Shown here: positions 22,465 through 33,423 of the stretch, piece by piece
How positions within the stretch are numbered: position 1 is the first letter of the stretch
Layout: each line of letters opens with the position of its first letter
Source of the DNA: Valencia hispanica
Taxonomy: Eukaryota > Chordata > Actinopteri > Cyprinodontiformes > Valenciidae
Reading direction: 5' to 3'
Assembly (NCBI GenBank): GCA_963556495.2
Contig: OY747713.1
Span: 39,475,461-39,539,460 of the forward strand
Length of the DNA: 64,000 nucleotides
Position numbers and translations under genes: made by a program
Notes under the pieces: generated by a model
Database searches by the model: none
Seen by the model: only the letters and a program-made list of their open reading frames with translations
Told to the model about the DNA's origin: nothing

Positions 22465-23030
22465 TAGACTTTTTTTCGTTGTCCATCATTTTGGCCGACG
22501 GGGTCATAAAAATCAGATCATAATCTATTTTTACCCGGCAATCTTCAAAATGTTAACATCAAATAGTATTAATTTTTTCATTCATTTGATTTAATATTCA
22601 AGCTGAACAAGCTGAACAGAGAACAAAATTTAAGCTATAGAATTAAACGACCGCACTTAGAATGCGAACAGTTCACCTGCTGTGGCCTGAATGGAACTGA
22701 AATGAGCACCAGGTGGTGCATAGTTTAATGTCATAAGTGGGATTGCTGCAGTGGCTATTGTTGGGATGTTTTGGACTTTCGCATGGCTGATGATTTCTAA
22801 TGGGGTTTGGATGTTGTTCTGGAGGCTGATTCCATGCTCCGCTGCAACGCTGGAGACAAGAATCACAAGCGCCACTTCTTCAGCCAAAGTTTGGAACTCA
22901 AGGAACATTTCTCGGTCAAATACCGAAAATATTTGGTTAACGTAACCCTTGTGTATAGAAGACAGGTCATTGTTCTGATTTTTAACTTTCATTGTCCTTA
23001 AAGCTGATGATGGACTTGTGATCCATTAAG
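22465..23030 (+). repeat. Unnamed interspersed repeat X, copy 1
   Basis: It opens TTCGTTGTCCATCATTTTGG and includes TTCACCTGCTGTGGCCTGAA and AAGCGCCACTTCTTCAGCCA. Related text is found near 24958, 51347 and, reversed, 41150. On the minus strand 22992-22657 is open for 111 codons (EEVALVILVSSVAAEHGISL) but has no domain I can name. Confidence 0.5.
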
Positions 23031-24470
23031 GATGTACCTCACCACACACTTTGACCCCTGGAGGTAGGCCGTATCTTTCAAACCCCATAGATGATCCTTA
23101 GAGGATTTATCCTTCCTCTTTAATAGCCTCTAAATGAGTCGGCCTTTGCTTTCTGGTACACAGTAACACTTGTGCTTACCTATATGCTACCATTAGAAAA
23201 TACAAAACTTTGAGAACTTTAGAGAAAAAAATTAATCCAGAATGTTTTGTGGAATGCTTTTTAGCAAGTTTTGTTCTCCTAACAGCTCCCTAATGTATTC
23301 CAGCTCCAGATGGCTAAGTTGTTTTTACCTCGACAGGCTTTTACAGGAGTTGTAAACAATGGATTTTCCACTGGCTTTCTTCCAGCACAATAGGAATCTC
23401 TGAATGCGAAGTTGAGCAGAGCTGCAAACGTAAAGGGGCATTAATTATTAAACATTTAATTAGCGAAAGCATCCAAAACAATGCTTAATAATAATGACAA
23501 ACATAATGGAATGTTTGCTCCATTTCTGCTGTGGACAATAAGCTCACACTCAGGAGGGTTTGAATAAATATGCAGCCAAACGGGGGAGAAAATACAGTCT
23601 GAATCAAGGGGGCGGATTTAGGAAGAAATGGGAGAAGATCAGTTGAGGGATCATTAAGTTGTCTTTGGCCTTGGCTTTTAATTTCCTCCCTCCATCTCTT
23701 CCTCCTTGCATACATCTGCCTTCTCCTGCCCGACTCCCCCCTCCATTTCTCCCCCTTCCTCGGTTCTCAATGTCTTCCTCCTGTACTTCTCAACGCTGCA
23801 CTGCATGGCGAAAGGGGTATTATTTATTTATGGCCACGCATTGTCTGTGTGCGTGGGCTTAAGTAATATTCTTCTAAGCTGCGCCACTGTAATACAAAGC
23901 CTCGTTCCTTCTCAAATGCAGGGGATGAAAGACGGGCCTTGGAGCTCGCTACGGTCCCCAAGTCTGAATACTGCTGAGAAGAGAGTGAGGGGGAGAGCAG
24001 AGGAGCTTTGCGGAGCTCAGTGTGCTTTCTTACAAACTACAAAGAGGACAAACTCACAGTGTTTCTCTTTTACATACATGGCTTCTTTATATATAGCTGC
24101 TTTTTCAACACATCTCTGCTTGTATGCCCCCGTTCTCCTTTCTAGTCCAGTACTGCAGGAAGGGTTTGTTGCTGAAAAAGTTTTGGTGCAACGAAGCAGA
24201 AATAATTCTTTCGATACAAGGTATCTTCCCTTATTAAATCTGCCTGGTGCTTCCAACTTTCAGAGAATTGTCTCAATTTGTTTTTCCCACAAAAGGCATT
24301 TCCTCCTCCTAAAGTTAAGTAACATGTTTTGGTAAAATGTGCAACAGCAAAAGGAGTAATTTTAATTTTGCTAATTTGATGCCATGCAAGTGTTTGTGTT
24401 TGATCAGAAATTCCGTTTGAAAGAAAAAAACCTGCTTAAGCTTCAGGTTTTCCTCGTTTACTCTTTGACC
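23031..24470. other. Low-copy stretch without a gene
   Basis: No transposon signature is seen. 23380-24010 contains ATTAATTATTAAACATTTAA and other homeobox-type words in otherwise balanced sequence. The longest frame (23706-24335, 209 codons) has no domain and is poorly biased for coding. Confidence 0.4.
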
Positions 24471-24900
24471 TTGCAGCACCTTGAGGAATTTTTGTAGCCT
24501 TTGAACCTTTCCACATTTTGTCACATTACAGGACAAACTCTTGTGTTTTATTGGAATTAAATGTGATAAATATAATTTATAGAACAATATTCCACTGGAC
24601 GTACACCTTGAGGTATTTATGGCTGTATTCATGCCAGCTTTGCACATCTAAAAGCGAAGTTTTGGTTGCTCTGCTAGAAGGTGAACATTTGCTCTGGTCT
24701 CATGACTTTTGGAGCCTCCAAAAAGTTTTTCTTTCAGGATTTCCCTGTTTTAGCTCTTTCTTTCCGCCCATCATCTCAACTTCCGTGTCCATAGGCGTTA
24801 TTTCAGCCAGGGATTTATGATTAACTGTTTTGTCCCCACCACTTAAAATCCTGATGCAGAATTTCTTACCAGCATAGATCTATCATCCACTTGTGTGCCC
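24471..24900. mobile_element. Tc1-like scrap
   Basis: CACATTTTGTCACATTACAG and TTTTATTGGAATTAAATGTG are typical of sequence just inside a Tc1 terminus in fish. No transposase is left. Confidence 0.45.
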
Positions 24901-24957
24901 AGTATCAGAACTGACTGGTACTTAAACCACTCCATTCGACTATTTTATACAGTTATG

Positions 24958-25100
24958 CAGAGGTCGCACTCGACTTTTTCGTTGTCTGTCATTTTGACTG
25001 ACGGGAATCAGCCTTGTGCCATCACACATCAAGCAGATGAATACCTGTATCGAATACAAACACCTACTGTGTTCTGAACGTGCAGTCTCACAAATTCTTC
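24958..25100 (+). repeat. Unnamed interspersed repeat X, copy 2 (partial)
   Basis: GTCGCACTCGACTTTTTCGT and CATTTTGACTGACGGGAATC parallel the start of the copy at 22465. The rest diverges. Confidence 0.4.
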
Positions 25101-25249
25101 CTGGTCCGTATGGACCTGAATTGTGCACCCGCATGTGTATAGTCAAACATCTCTCGTGGGAACAAGCGCATTTCTACTATCGGAACTTCAGGGTCATTTA
25201 ACCAGATCTTTTTCTGACTGGGTAATCTGTCAGCCCACTCCTCTCAGCC

Positions 25250-25725
25250 GCCGTGTCTCCATACACAATCGGCCCTTTAACGAATCAGCTAAGACATGCG
25301 CATATCATCACCGTTTCAGCAGCGAGTAGCGTCACTGATCAGAGCCAAAAGGCACCCAGAGCAACAGAAATAACAAAAGATCAATATGGAAGAAGCAGGG
25401 ATTCTTGGCTTGTTTCTGTTTGCTGTTATAAACTGCTTCGCCAGCAACACTTCTTATTTTTACAAAGCCGATTGTTTGGCAACGTCTGCTTATTTCCTTT
25501 TGAATTACAACCAATCAGTGTAACCACAGCTCCCGTGGAGCGACTTGATCGGGCCATTCCAGGTACATTCCCCCATACTGGTACTGCGTTGGTTCCTGAA
25601 ATGGCCCCGAAAACGGCCCTGTCGGCCAGGCCCGGTGTAGTGGAGACCCGCGCATACCGGGAAGTTACCCTGAAGTTCAAATAGTGGAAATACGCCTATT
25701 GCTGCAGAGGATGCTCAGATGCTGT
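25250..25725 (+). repeat. Probable DNA-element fragment, unclassified
   Basis: The right part (CCCGAAAACGGCCCTGTCGG, TGGAAATACGCCTA) looks like a transposon terminus. A short frame starts MEEAGILGLFLFAVINCFAS. Harbinger is one possibility, but the evidence is thin. Confidence 0.35.
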
Positions 25726-25814
25726 CATGGAAATCTGTTTTTGATTGATTTAGTTACCTGTTCACTGTGCATAAAGTTGAAAATGTATGCGCGCCTGACC
25801 AAAGACGGAAAATA

Positions 25815-25844
25815 GACCCATATGAGTTTTTACTCATATGGGTC
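25815..25844. repeat. Perfect 13-bp hairpin with TTTT loop
   Basis: GACCCATATGAGT and its exact complement ACTCATATGGGTC are separated by TTTT. It lies between repeats. It is not followed by a terminator context that would matter in a vertebrate. Confidence 0.7.
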
Positions 25845-26034
25845 ACTCATGGGCAAGACAAAATAGGTATGGCTTTCAACTTTTATTGATTGAATAAAGA
25901 TACGATTTTCAACACCAGTCAATACACCGCAGTGCATATTGTAATGAAACGTCAGAGGGATGAATATTTATACATGAATAATACTTTATTAATTAATAAT
26001 ATTTGTCCTCAGAACTTGTAAAACAAAGCAATTT

Positions 26035-26604
26035 TTTTAAACGACGCCCTTGTCCCTGTTTGTGCTAAGGAAAAGCATCGCCAAAGCATAATTCTGCCGA
26101 TCATACTTTCCGTTTCATCTGACCAGAGCACCATCTTTCATGTTTGCTGTGTCCCTTTTGGATTGCATGACTAACTGTTGTCTTGTCCAGAGACGCTCCA
26201 ACCAGAGCTGTGTATGTCTGCATCTCCTCCAGAGATACCATGCTCCTCTTGGCCGCTCTCTGATTAATCTTCTTCTTGCCATTCCTGTCAGTTTAGGTGG
26301 ACAGGCCAGCTAACCCTGCTTTCACCTTCAACACAGTTGTATTGCTGAACTGTTAGCTGTGCTTCTTGGTCTTCATGATGCTGTTTGTTCTCTAATGTTG
26401 TCTAAAAAAACCTCTGAGGCCTTCACAGCCAGATTTATGCTGAGAATAAAGTTGAAAACTATGCATCATTTTCCTTCAACTTCACAGTTCTGTATTCTGT
26501 GTTGGTCTACCAGATAAAGATCCAATAGAACACCCTGAAACGAAGTATCCAGACAAAAAAAGGAAAATAGATTAAAGCGGTATGAATACTTTTGGACGAC
26601 ACTG
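26035..26604 (-). mobile_element. Tc1-like relic
   Basis: The plus strand reads CATCTGACCAGAGCACCATC, CTGCATCTCCTCCAGAGATA and CTTCTTGGTCTTCATGATGC, which is reversed Tc1 transposase text. It ends GGTATGAATACTTTTGGACG and ACACTGTG, a Tc1 terminus. It is heavily mutated. Confidence 0.7.
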
Positions 26605-27009
26605 TGTGAAAGTAAAGTTGTAAATAACAACTGACTCTTCATACAGTTTCTCTATTATTGATCTGTAGACTTGACAACACTGACATGGGCTGACCACTTA
26701 CTCAATCATTCTCAACTTGACAGTTAGGACATTTTTCATCAAACATCTGTCAACCATCCCCTCTCCATCAACTGCTTGGACCACAGAAGTACAGACCATT
26801 TTTGTGATATACTGCAAAACAACAGAAACTGATCTCCACTGACTCAGGTAGAGAAAAAGGATGCAAAGTACTCAAATCTGTTTGAGGGAAGCACCATATG
26901 AATTTAACCTCCATTGCTCATTTGCCTGTGTTGTCCATCAACTTCTCCTAAAACTAATAATAGTACGATGAGATTGTTCAGGGTGAAATGATGAACACAT
27001 AAGCTTAAC
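26605..27009. other. No gene or named element seen
   Basis: Short stretch between two Tc1-like relics without a recognisable signature. Confidence 0.35.
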
Positions 27010-27960
27010 AACTCTAATATTTGGTTAAATGTTTGTTAGCCGGCTGCAACTTGACCACATGCCTTTTGTTGCCATCAACATGTTTCTGGTATAATTCTCG
27101 CTGGATATTTGACAACTTTTCTTGGCAGAATTGGTAGAGTACATTTAAAATGGTTGGTTTTTCTGGCACAGGCCTGGCTTTATGCACCGAGGTTGAGGTC
27201 AGAGGCTTCAGAAACTTTAACAAAAGCCTGTTTAATTTATTCCGGAAGCATGACTATATGGGTTTTTTATTATGTTTGTCCTGTTTGAACACTCTGTGTT
27301 CAACTTTCAGTCATGTAGCTGTTGGTTTGAGGTGGGGTGAAAAATAAATTGAGGTAGTGCTCCATTTTCATTATGTCGTTCACTTTGTGGAATGCCCCAA
27401 TGAAATAGTCCCACATAATGATGCTATCAATACCATGCTTGACAACTGGGACATTGATTGACATGTCCTCTCATCAAAGCCAAATAACTTCATCTTTGTA
27501 TCTCAACTTTTCTCAGAAGGGACTTTGGTTTGTTGATACAATTAGCCACAAATTTCAGTTGATTTTAAAAGCGTCACAAGAGGAACCAGTGTCAATGTGA
27601 AACCTGGGTAACTGGCTTTCCAGCAGTTTCCAGTTTATGGCAGGTTTGACTCCTTAGTGTTTCATGGGTTATTTCTCTCCTAATTATCTTTTCATCTGAA
27701 TATGACAGGTTGGGTCATCCTGCAGACCAGGACAAACTGGAATATCCTGACTAACTACAGTACTTGGATACAATAGTTTGAACTGATTATCTCGGAATCG
27801 TCTGTTGTTCAAAAATGGCTTCGAATAAATAAGTTGAGCAGAGCTACCATTCTCCTACATAAAAACTAATTGAGTTGCATGGACCTTTCCGATTGGTCTG
27901 AGTATTGGTCAATCCAACGATTGATGCCCAAGCAGTCCTTTTTATTCTGTCAAGTTGTAG
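27010..27960 (-). mobile_element. Tc1-like relic, very degraded
   Basis: CATAATGATGCTATCAATAC and CATGCTTGACAACTGGGACA (27414-27454) are the reversed transposase block around [32 protein letters not shown] and AACTGGCTTTCCAGCAGTTT follow the order of a related fish Tc1 family. Confidence 0.5.
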
Positions 27961-28636
27961 TCAACCATGATCACGGATAATAGTAGCCCTGGGCTTTGTT
28001 AACTTCGAACACATTCTATAATCTTCAGTACCACTTAGAAAATCAATCAATCAATCAATTACTCATTGTCTCCTCCCAATAGGACATGCCTAAAAAACCT
28101 CCAAAGAGAGGTGTCCAGGAGACATCCTGATAAGATGCCAAAAAGTCTTAATTGACATCCTTCGATACGGAGCAGCAGCAGCTCCATTCTGAGATCTCCT
28201 CTGGATGAAAGAGCTCTACAACTCATCACTAATGCTGCTGTCACATTGCTTTCTATCTCTCCATCTCTGGTTGTGTTTCAAAGAACATTTGTTACTTGGG
28301 TCCAGAGCCGGGGGTCCGCATCTCTAGTTTTCGAGGGTCAGTGTCTCAGGTGTGTGTCAACACACCTGTTTTTGGGTCAGCTATTATTTTGGAGTTGGAT
28401 CAAGTTCTGTATCATAAAGTGTGAACATGCGTAGGAAAGCCAGGTGGGAACAAATTTTTCTTAAGGGCGTCATGTCTGATAATGCCATTAAAAATAGTTT
28501 AACAGGGTTTTAGACTGAGGCTGAGTCCAGTAACCTTATGGAGGAAACTCATTTCAGTCAACTGTGTGAGGGACATTGTTCTTTCAGGTATGATGCTCGT
28601 CTCATAGCCATAACTGTCGTAATGTAGAGAGATGGG
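27961..28636. other. Repeat scrap and unassigned sequence
   Basis: 28075-28220 (ACATGCCTAAAAAACCTCCA, AGGTGTCCAGGAGACATCCT, GAGCAGCAGCAGCTCCATTC) matches a common fish interspersed repeat whose class I am not sure of. A short (AATC) run is at 28041-28060. Confidence 0.4.
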
Positions 28637-29420
28637 TAAGGCCTGGTTCACACGGCAAGATTTTAAAGCCGATTTCAGCTCAAATTCACCCCTTCCAACA
28701 ATCGGAAGCACACCCCGATAATCGGGATGGCTCTTAAGATAATCCTGACAGATATTCGAGTGTTCAGAGTGCTTTGGACCGCTCTGATCACCAGTCAGAG
28801 ATATTCAACATGTTGGATTGTCTTGACCGGATATCGCAGCGTGTGTGGTGTGTTGCGAGGACAATTGAGCATGAGGCCTGTTGAATGTGACGTGTAGCCA
28901 ATCAGAAAGCAAGGTGACAGGCAGCAATAGCGTTATTATTGTTTCCAAGTGACAGATATTCGAGTGTTCAGAGTGCTTTGGACCACTTGACAAACGAATA
29001 TAGAAACGGAGATCAATCAGTGCAAAGTGTGTTATAATGTGAAAAAAAGGATAACTCACCTCCATATCTTCATTTAGCAAGCAGAGCCTCTGCTCTCGCT
29101 GTCTTCATTCCTTTATCAAATGCCTTTCTTTTTGTGTTAAAACTAGACCACACACTATTGCCATCTCCTCCTCTGCCGCCTTTTTCCAAAATCACATTTT
29201 ATCTAGTGAGGTTTCGTGAGGTTTTCCGTCTAAGCTGGGAATGTTTGTCAGTAAGATCTATTTGTGAGGTTGTCCCGTCATCGCTGTGTAACCAAACACC
29301 ACACACTGTAGAACCAAAACTGTTATATCCATGATTTTTTTTTTATTGCCATGTGTCTGGTCTTTCAAGGTTCAGAAATCATGCGACCATTTTAAAATCT
29401 TTCTGTGTGACCCAGCCCTA
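28637..29420. mobile_element. Non-autonomous hAT-like transposon
   Basis: The ends TAAGGCCTGGTTCACACGGC and, reversed, TAGGGCTGGGTCACACAG both run into AAGATTTTAAA, giving a long imperfect inverted repeat. It contains an exact 35-bp direct repeat (28746-28780 and 28950-28984). No transposase is present. A target duplication is not evident. Confidence 0.65.
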
Positions 29421-29776
29421 ACTCAAGCACTTCACTGTTTGATTCATGCCCATGTCTTACTATGATAGACAGATCGGACCTGCAGTACTCCAGACCAGGC
29501 TCCCCATCTGACTAGCCACCTCCATTGTTCTGTCACTCAGCAACTGGATACCAGGGTACTCTAATTCATCCAGTTGCGGCAGAGACTGACCCTGTCTCCA
29601 GAGAGGGTATTCCATGTTTTTCCTTTGGAGAATCAGGATGTCAGAATTAGAGGAGTTCTTTCTTGTCCCAGCCCTTTAACACTTGAACTCCTAGTGTGCA
29701 CACTGAAGTTCATCTTCTGCAGATGCCAGCAGATTCCCATCCAAATCTGCAAAAAACAAAGGCAAGACCCTAAGGC
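29421..29776. other. Unassigned, repeat-like
   Basis: The text around 29480-29740 (CTGCAGTACTCCAGACCAGG and following) may belong to the same element as 28075-28220, split by the hAT-like insertion. This was not resolved. Confidence 0.3.
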
Positions 29777-30390
29777 AGGGGTGTCCAAACTGCGACTTAG
29801 GGTCATGTGTTGCCCTCTGAATAATTTCTAAAGGCCCCCTGACCGCAGTTCAAGAATGTTAGAAAAATGAGCCCTCCAGCAAAGGGAGCTGAAGCAGATG
29901 GACACTTTTGTAATCTTTGAAGAACAATATTATTAATAAGTTCTCCTATTTCAGTAACTAAGTTCACAAAATAAAACAAATTTTGTGGACTATTAGACAA
30001 AGTCTGATTGTTTTAGCATTTATTGTTTATTTCTGTTAATTATGAATTTTTACTTACAGCTAAACGATGACATTTAAGATTAGAATACTACATTACTTTC
30101 ACTGTTGGATTCTGCATAATGATTTCCTCATGGAAAACGGGAGTAAATAATTCAAAATCTAAAATGAATGACATGCATGCTTGTGATAAGTAAACGTCTG
30201 TGTGGAATTGCACCTCATTAAAAGACCTGCTGACGACCAGATTTATCTTTAATTTTTTGGTTATGACAAAACTTTTCAGGGTTTTGTCTTACTTTTTCTT
30301 GTTACTCCATATAATTAGAAGGCAGATCTTCATTTCCAGTCTTCTTTAGGTGCAGCCAATGGGCCCAAAATTGCATTTTGCTCTGATAAC
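29777..30390. mobile_element. hAT (Charlie-like) left end and interior, tentative
   Basis: GCAGGGGTGTCCAAACTGCG is a typical Charlie-type hAT terminus, followed by a TGGCCC-type stretch. The opposite end was not located. Confidence 0.4.
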
Positions 30391-31214
30391 AGTTTAAAAT
30401 GTAAGCTGTGGAACATAGTTAGGAACACACAATCTGTTGCTAGAGCAATAGCAAGATGTGTGGGTGTGAGAGCAGAACAGAGCAAAAGGAAGGAAAACTA
30501 AACCACCTAAACTTTCACTCTCATAATCAGAAGCACTCGCTGAAAGCACAGGCTTCCTCTCGGAACTGCCCGAATTTTCCGTCTCTCCGCCAGCTTCCAT
30601 CTTCATCCCGGTTTCTGCCAATCTAAGCCTAATGATGTCCCATGTGACAAGTGCTGGTTAACCAGTCGCCATCAACACTAGCAGGCACACAGGCTCATGC
30701 TCGAGACTACTTCTGCTTTCAAGCTGTACATACTCTTACATTTCTGGCCAGCAGCTGGCAGTTTTGCCAACTGTGTCCCTCTGACTTGAAGGAGATAGGG
30801 GGAGCAGATGTGACTATTCTGCCTGACAGGTCTGAAAGAACAAAAAACCAAAAGCCAGCAGGCTGTTGAGGGTTTACGAAAAGAATAGAAGTGGCAAAAC
30901 AAGCGGCTGCCTCCAGCTTTTCCTCCAAGGAATCAGACAGATTTATTTTGTGCCTGGCACGGCCATGGTCACGTTTTTAGAGCATACCGAGCAGGTTGCA
31001 TTTCATTACCCCGACAATGCCTCTCAAATCCCCTCACCACTCCCTCCCCTCTTCTCTGAAGGTGTGCCCCTGCCATCAACCCACTGGAGGAATCACAACA
31101 CGCTGCTTCTTTATACCCTTTGCAAAAGCTGTGTCGGAGAAAAGAATGGATACATCCTTTCAGAGAGCGTCTTTGCCCCCTTTAACCTGTGATCGGACAA
31201 CATAAAGTAGTGGT
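30391..31214. other. Low-copy stretch, no gene called
   Basis: Mixed composition without repeat signatures. Several frames of 60-110 codons overlap on both strands with no domain. Confidence 0.35.
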
Positions 31215-31345
31215 TATTATTGTACTTGGAGGGATCCACGGTGATGCAGCTGTTAGCACTGCGGCCTTAACGCAATAAGGTCCTAGAATCAAATTTCGGC
31301 CAGAGTCTTTCCACATGGAGTTTGCAACGTCCAACGGTTCAAGAC
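31215..31345 (+). mobile_element. tRNA-like SINE fragment
   Basis: GTGATGCAGCTGTTAGCACT resembles an A box and AAGGTCCTAGAATCAAAT a mutated B box. GGCCAGAGTCTTTCCACATG and GAGTTTGC follow, in the order of an abundant fish SINE. It is truncated. Confidence 0.55.
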
Positions 31346-31374
31346 CCGTGTCCCTTACTGGATAAGGTGTGGGT

Positions 31375-31830
31375 GATAGATATCTTCCACAGTACTGTCT
31401 TCTATCTATTATTTGACTCTGACCAGTTTCTCTGCGCCCACAGCATGATGCTGCCCCCACCATGTGTCACCATGGGAATGACACGTTCATGTTAATGAAC
31501 AGTGTTGGCTTTCCTCATGCTCTTTGCATATTTTTTAAAACTGATTCTCTGACCTGAGCTGCGGATCTCTGCAGACGATGAATTAAACAGTCCTCTGTGG
31601 GATGTTCAAAGCTGACCTGTCTGCTGAGCTTTTTTTGCCTTCATAATGCCGTTTGTTTACCAATTTTTCTAACAAACCTCTCCGGCTTTCACATAACAGC
31701 TGAATGCTTTCTTTAAAATGTATATTTGTATAACAAATGTATAGTTTTACTTCCAGTTATGTACTTCTCTGTGTTGGTGTATGATGTAAAATCCCAATAA
31801 AAAAAAAACGATGTGTTTTTAGCAATGAGA
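31375..31830 (-). mobile_element. Tc1-like relic
   Basis: CACAGCATGATGCTGCCCCC and ACCATGTGTCACCATGGGAA are the reversed [10 protein letters not shown] region. CTGACCTGAGCTGCGGATCT and AAGCTGACCTGTCTGCTGAG follow, as in fish Tc1 elements. Confidence 0.6.
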
Positions 31831-32533
31831 ACAAGTTTGGGGGGAGAGGGGTTAATATTTTTGGAAAGAAAAGTAAAAAATGTGCATCAGTTAAGTTCTA
31901 AATTAATGCTTCCATTAATATCAGAGGCTAATATACATGATCCAAAGAAATCCTGGCTATTATTTAACTGTAATAGCGCATTTTGCCGATGTTGCCGTTA
32001 ACTTAAACTATAAAACAACCAGAGCCTGTGGGAAATGTGGAGCAGCTTGCAATACTCCCAGTTTATTATGTGACTGATCCAATATATTACATTTTAACTG
32101 AATGTACCAGGAGGCAGGATATGCCGTAAAGCTTCATGATCCTTTGTCTTTCTGCTCCCCCCCTCCCCGCCACTCATTAACAGCATTACGTATCCCCGCT
32201 CTACGCCAAATGATACAAGCAACTTGCACTTTTTCGCGACCAGTGACGACACAAGCATATAGATATGGAGGCCTCTGTTTAAATTAAAGATGGGACTGTT
32301 TGTGCCGGCTCAGCTTTGTGAATAGTAAGCAGTGCCTCGCTGTTCAAATCCAGCGCTCTGTACGAGATGTGGTGTGAGGGCACAAGCTGAGCTGAGCTAC
32401 AGCAGTCTATAATGAACCCCCCCCCCATGAGGCAAGACGGCCAATAAACACACTGTACATGTAAATGCTAAATGATCAAGTGAGTGTATCTATTAGTCCT
32501 TGTCATCATCCATCATATTCTGTCACTGCACTG

Positions 32534-32567
<34 letters not shown>

Positions 32568-33421
32568 CTTACAGTAGAGTAACACCAGAGTTTACTCACC
32601 ATTTCATTAATCTTTAGGTGATGGTCTTATCTGCAAGCAGGCTCATTTTCTTTATATGGAGATTAAGAGAGAGTCATTAATCTCTTATCTCATCAGATGC
32701 GGTGCTCCAACTGGAATCCAACACCGTACTTGAAGTTGCAGCCGCCATCCACAATGCCATGCCTGCACACAGACACTGACACACACACACACACACGTAT
32801 AGCCGGCCGATTAATGAGGGATTTGCATTGTGTATGTGCTAATCTGCAACGAGGCTATAATTACATCAAGTTGCAATGGCACAGCATAGTTATTAGACTA
32901 CTCTTTACAAGAGAAAGTCTGAGGGGCTGTCAGTTGTCTGTAAGTGAAAGAAAAATACTGATTTCTCTAGTGGATTAAGTGCCTTTTAAACCCCCCCCTC
33001 CCCATTAATACCATAACTTTTAAAGCCTTCAGGTTTGACTGTGTTGTGCACCTAAACCCCCTAAATGTCATCGTTCACAACTAAGCCACCTATTCACAGA
33101 AGGTGCTTTTATTTACCCTCAAATTTTTTGTTTGACATTTTTAAATGTAGTAAATATCAGTCAATAAATTGAGATAACCTTATTTCTTTGACTTAGACAT
33201 CTGATTTTACGATGGTGCCCAGACTATAGCGTATTAACACAGACTCTTTAATCAAAACTTAATCGATTGTGCGTACAAGCATACATGAAAAAATGGCCTT
33301 TTATTGGTTGATTAATTTGCTGCTACAGTGTGCATGAAACATTGCTGCAGCACAGGCAAAAGCCGAAGAAAATGATTCGTAAAAAAAATGAAGTGGCAAC
33401 TTTAAATTAAGATTGTTAACA
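31831..33421. other. Low-copy stretch with microsatellites
   Basis: No gene. 32580-32960 is repeat-poor with blocks such as TCATTAATCTTTAGGTGATG and GCCGATTAATGAGGGATTTG. (CA) runs lie near 32775-32795. Confidence 0.4.
32539..32567 (+). repeat. (TG)n microsatellite, about 14 units
   Basis: An uninterrupted TG run is visible in the sequence. Confidence 0.9.
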
Positions 33422-33423
33422 TA

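Noticed and set aside
23706..24335. 209-codon open frame on the plus strand
   Set aside because: It crosses pyrimidine-rich DNA, shows no domain or conserved motif, and overlaps other frames. Not convincing as a gene.
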